A program made the position numbers and the translations under genes. Shown one piece after another: positions 22,836-23,664 of a DNA stretch of 23,664 bases. The notes under the pieces were generated by a model. It was given only the letters and a program-made list of their open reading frames with translations, had not been told where the DNA came from and made no database searches. Location of the stretch: the IMG/VR virus record IMGVR_UViG_3300018080_000596, positions 1-23,664 of that record. One strand, written 5' to 3'. The stretch's first letter is position 1; every line of letters starts with the position of its first letter. This DNA comes from a virus.

Positions 22836-23321
22836 TTAACTTGCTATAGAATCTAAAGCATTGACATCTTTCTCTAATGTCTTTTCAATTTTCTCTAGTT
22901 TCTTATCTCCGTCACCTAACCCTTTAGATACTCTTTTTATCTCTAAAGGATCTCTGTTCTTACCATCTATTGGGAACCTTCTACACCCTAAACAGGTGCA
23001 TCCTTTCTTAAAGTTGCCGTTACTTAATATTTGTTGATAAAGGGTCTTCATTGGGGCTAGATGCTCTTTTAATTGTGGCAACTCAGCCTCAATATACTTA
23101 AAGAGTGGTGATAAGTTTACAGCATATCTTTGCATTAACGCACTATAGTCATCAACTAACACCTCTCTAAACGTAGTCTCTATCTCATTTCTACCCGGTA
23201 TTACCTCGTTCTTATCATTTAAATACTCAGATATCCTGTTCGTTCTTAAAGAAATATCATTAATCGTATAGCAAACTATATGCTCTATTGCTCTTTGTAG
23301 ATCTCTTTTTAAATGTCTCAT
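22836..23321 (-). CDS. Hypothetical protein with Cys-x-Cys-x2-Cys motif, 161 aa
   Basis: ATG at 23321 has AGGA 6 nt upstream and overlaps the previous stop as ATGA, so translation is coupled to the 77-aa gene. The protein is mainly helical. A cysteine cluster at residues 108-113 (GCTCLGCRRFP) with Cys17 could bind a metal, but a fourth close ligand is not evident. The C-terminal ~30 residues are a charged helix (KKLEKIEKTLEKDVNALDS). It lies between a gene cut by the window edge and the portal, where terminase-related or assembly genes are expected. No family recognised. Confidence 0.65.
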   Translation of the reverse strand: MRHLKRDLQRAIEHIVCYTINDISLRTNRISEYLNDKNEVIPGRNEIETTFREVLVDDYSALMQRYAVNLSPLFKYIEAELPQLKEHLAPMKTLYQQILSNGNFKKGCTCLGCRRFPIDGKNRDPLEIKRVSKGLGDGDKKLEKIEKTLEKDVNALDSIAS

Positions 23322-23551
23322 ATTTTTTCCTGATGCTCCTTTATTAAATTCTTCTTATATTCCTGTAAATCATGCTCACCCTCTACTCTATCCATCAAAT
23401 GATCGAAGTATAATAATAATGCCTCGTTCATACAATCATCAAGTAATAGCTCAGGTGACCCAAACAAAGCGCTCGTTCTAATCTTACGACTACGTGCTAA
23501 CAAATCAAACTTAGCTTTATCATCTAACTTAGGTATTTTATTATAAAACAT
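23318..23551 (-). CDS. Small hypothetical helical protein, 77 aa
   Basis: ATG at 23551 lies 7 nt past the stop of the upstream gene with AGGA overlapping that stop, and its own TGA overlaps the next ATG (ATGA). The product is helical (FDLLARSRKIRTSALFGSPE, LLYFDHLMDRVEGEHDLQEY) with a charged C-terminus. The tight spacing on both sides supports a real gene in a three-gene coupled run. No motif or membrane segment; function unknown. Confidence 0.65.
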   Translation of the reverse strand: MFYNKIPKLDDKAKFDLLARSRKIRTSALFGSPELLLDDCMNEALLLYFDHLMDRVEGEHDLQEYKKNLIKEHQEKI

Positions 23552-23558
23552 ATTTATC

Positions 23559-23664
23559 CTATCTAAATGCTTTTGGCAATACTTTACCTTGTCTACTATT
23601 CTTTGCTCTTAGTTTAGCCATATCTATATCCTTCTGTGTCATACCTTCCTTCAAGAGATGTAAT
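23559..23664 (-). CDS. C-terminal end of an unidentified gene (5' partial)
   Basis: The frame enters from the window edge and ends at TAG (23559-23561). The visible 34 residues contain LHLLKEGMTQKDIDMAKLR, then AKNSRQGKVLPKAFR, with a basic end. An internal ATG with AAGGA a few bases upstream could also start a 27-aa peptide. Position upstream of the portal would suit a terminase or an associated gene, but the fragment is too short to identify. Confidence 0.5.
   Translation of the reverse strand, partial: LHLLKEGMTQKDIDMAKLRAKNSRQGKVLPKAFR

Overview
The window is a stretch of the late (virion structure and assembly) region of a short-tailed, podovirus-like dsDNA phage or prophage. The evidence is a P22-type portal, a scaffold-like protein, an N4-gp56-type major capsid protein, an adaptor and nozzle set, three large internal (ejection-type) proteins and several repeat-rich fibre proteins. 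The DNA is AT-rich, the standard genetic code is used, and nearly every gene has a clear AAGGA/AGGAG ribosome binding site. There is no integrase, repressor or rRNA to fix lifestyle or host. The gene set resembles uncultured environmental phages, probably of Gram-negative bacteria, but host assignment is inference. Both ends cut through genes.

Almost everything is on the minus strand, so transcription runs from right to left. The right end (23664 to 22836) holds the end of an unidentified gene and two coupled small genes. A 358-bp non-coding spacer follows, with a tRNA-like sequence and hairpins. Next come the portal (22477-20390), small proteins of 70, 45 and 95 aa, and, on the plus strand, a RuvC resolvase (19105-19593). 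A 153-aa protein and the scaffold candidate follow, then an intrinsic terminator and a tandem palindromic repeat just before the major capsid gene (17702-16743). The capsid gene is followed by an FCCH-like head or decoration protein, a 178-aa head-associated protein, the head-to-tail adaptor, a small fibre and the tail nozzle (13549-11363). A plus-strand appendage gene (10773-11318) converges on the nozzle. Then come three internal proteins (10681-5441), the last of 1194 aa with a glycine-zipper segment and an arginine-rich tail.

A small plus-strand unit at 5125-5444 encodes a lipoprotein-like peptide and a 49-aa ribbon-helix-helix DNA-binding protein, both very short. The left part (4999 to 1) holds a 460-aa fibre with three ~87-residue repeats, two small proteins, and a long fibre (over 968 aa, cut by the window edge) with VANGGTG repeats and a tandem duplication of a 219-residue module.

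The genes work together as follows. The scaffold and capsid protein build the shell on the portal, with the RuvC nuclease probably clearing branched DNA before packaging. The adaptor, nozzle and fibres complete the short tail. The internal proteins are packaged and probably form a conduit or modify the host during DNA entry. The three plus-strand insertions (RuvC, appendage gene, lipoprotein/RHH pair) and the controlled spacer before the capsid gene are the least ordinary parts.
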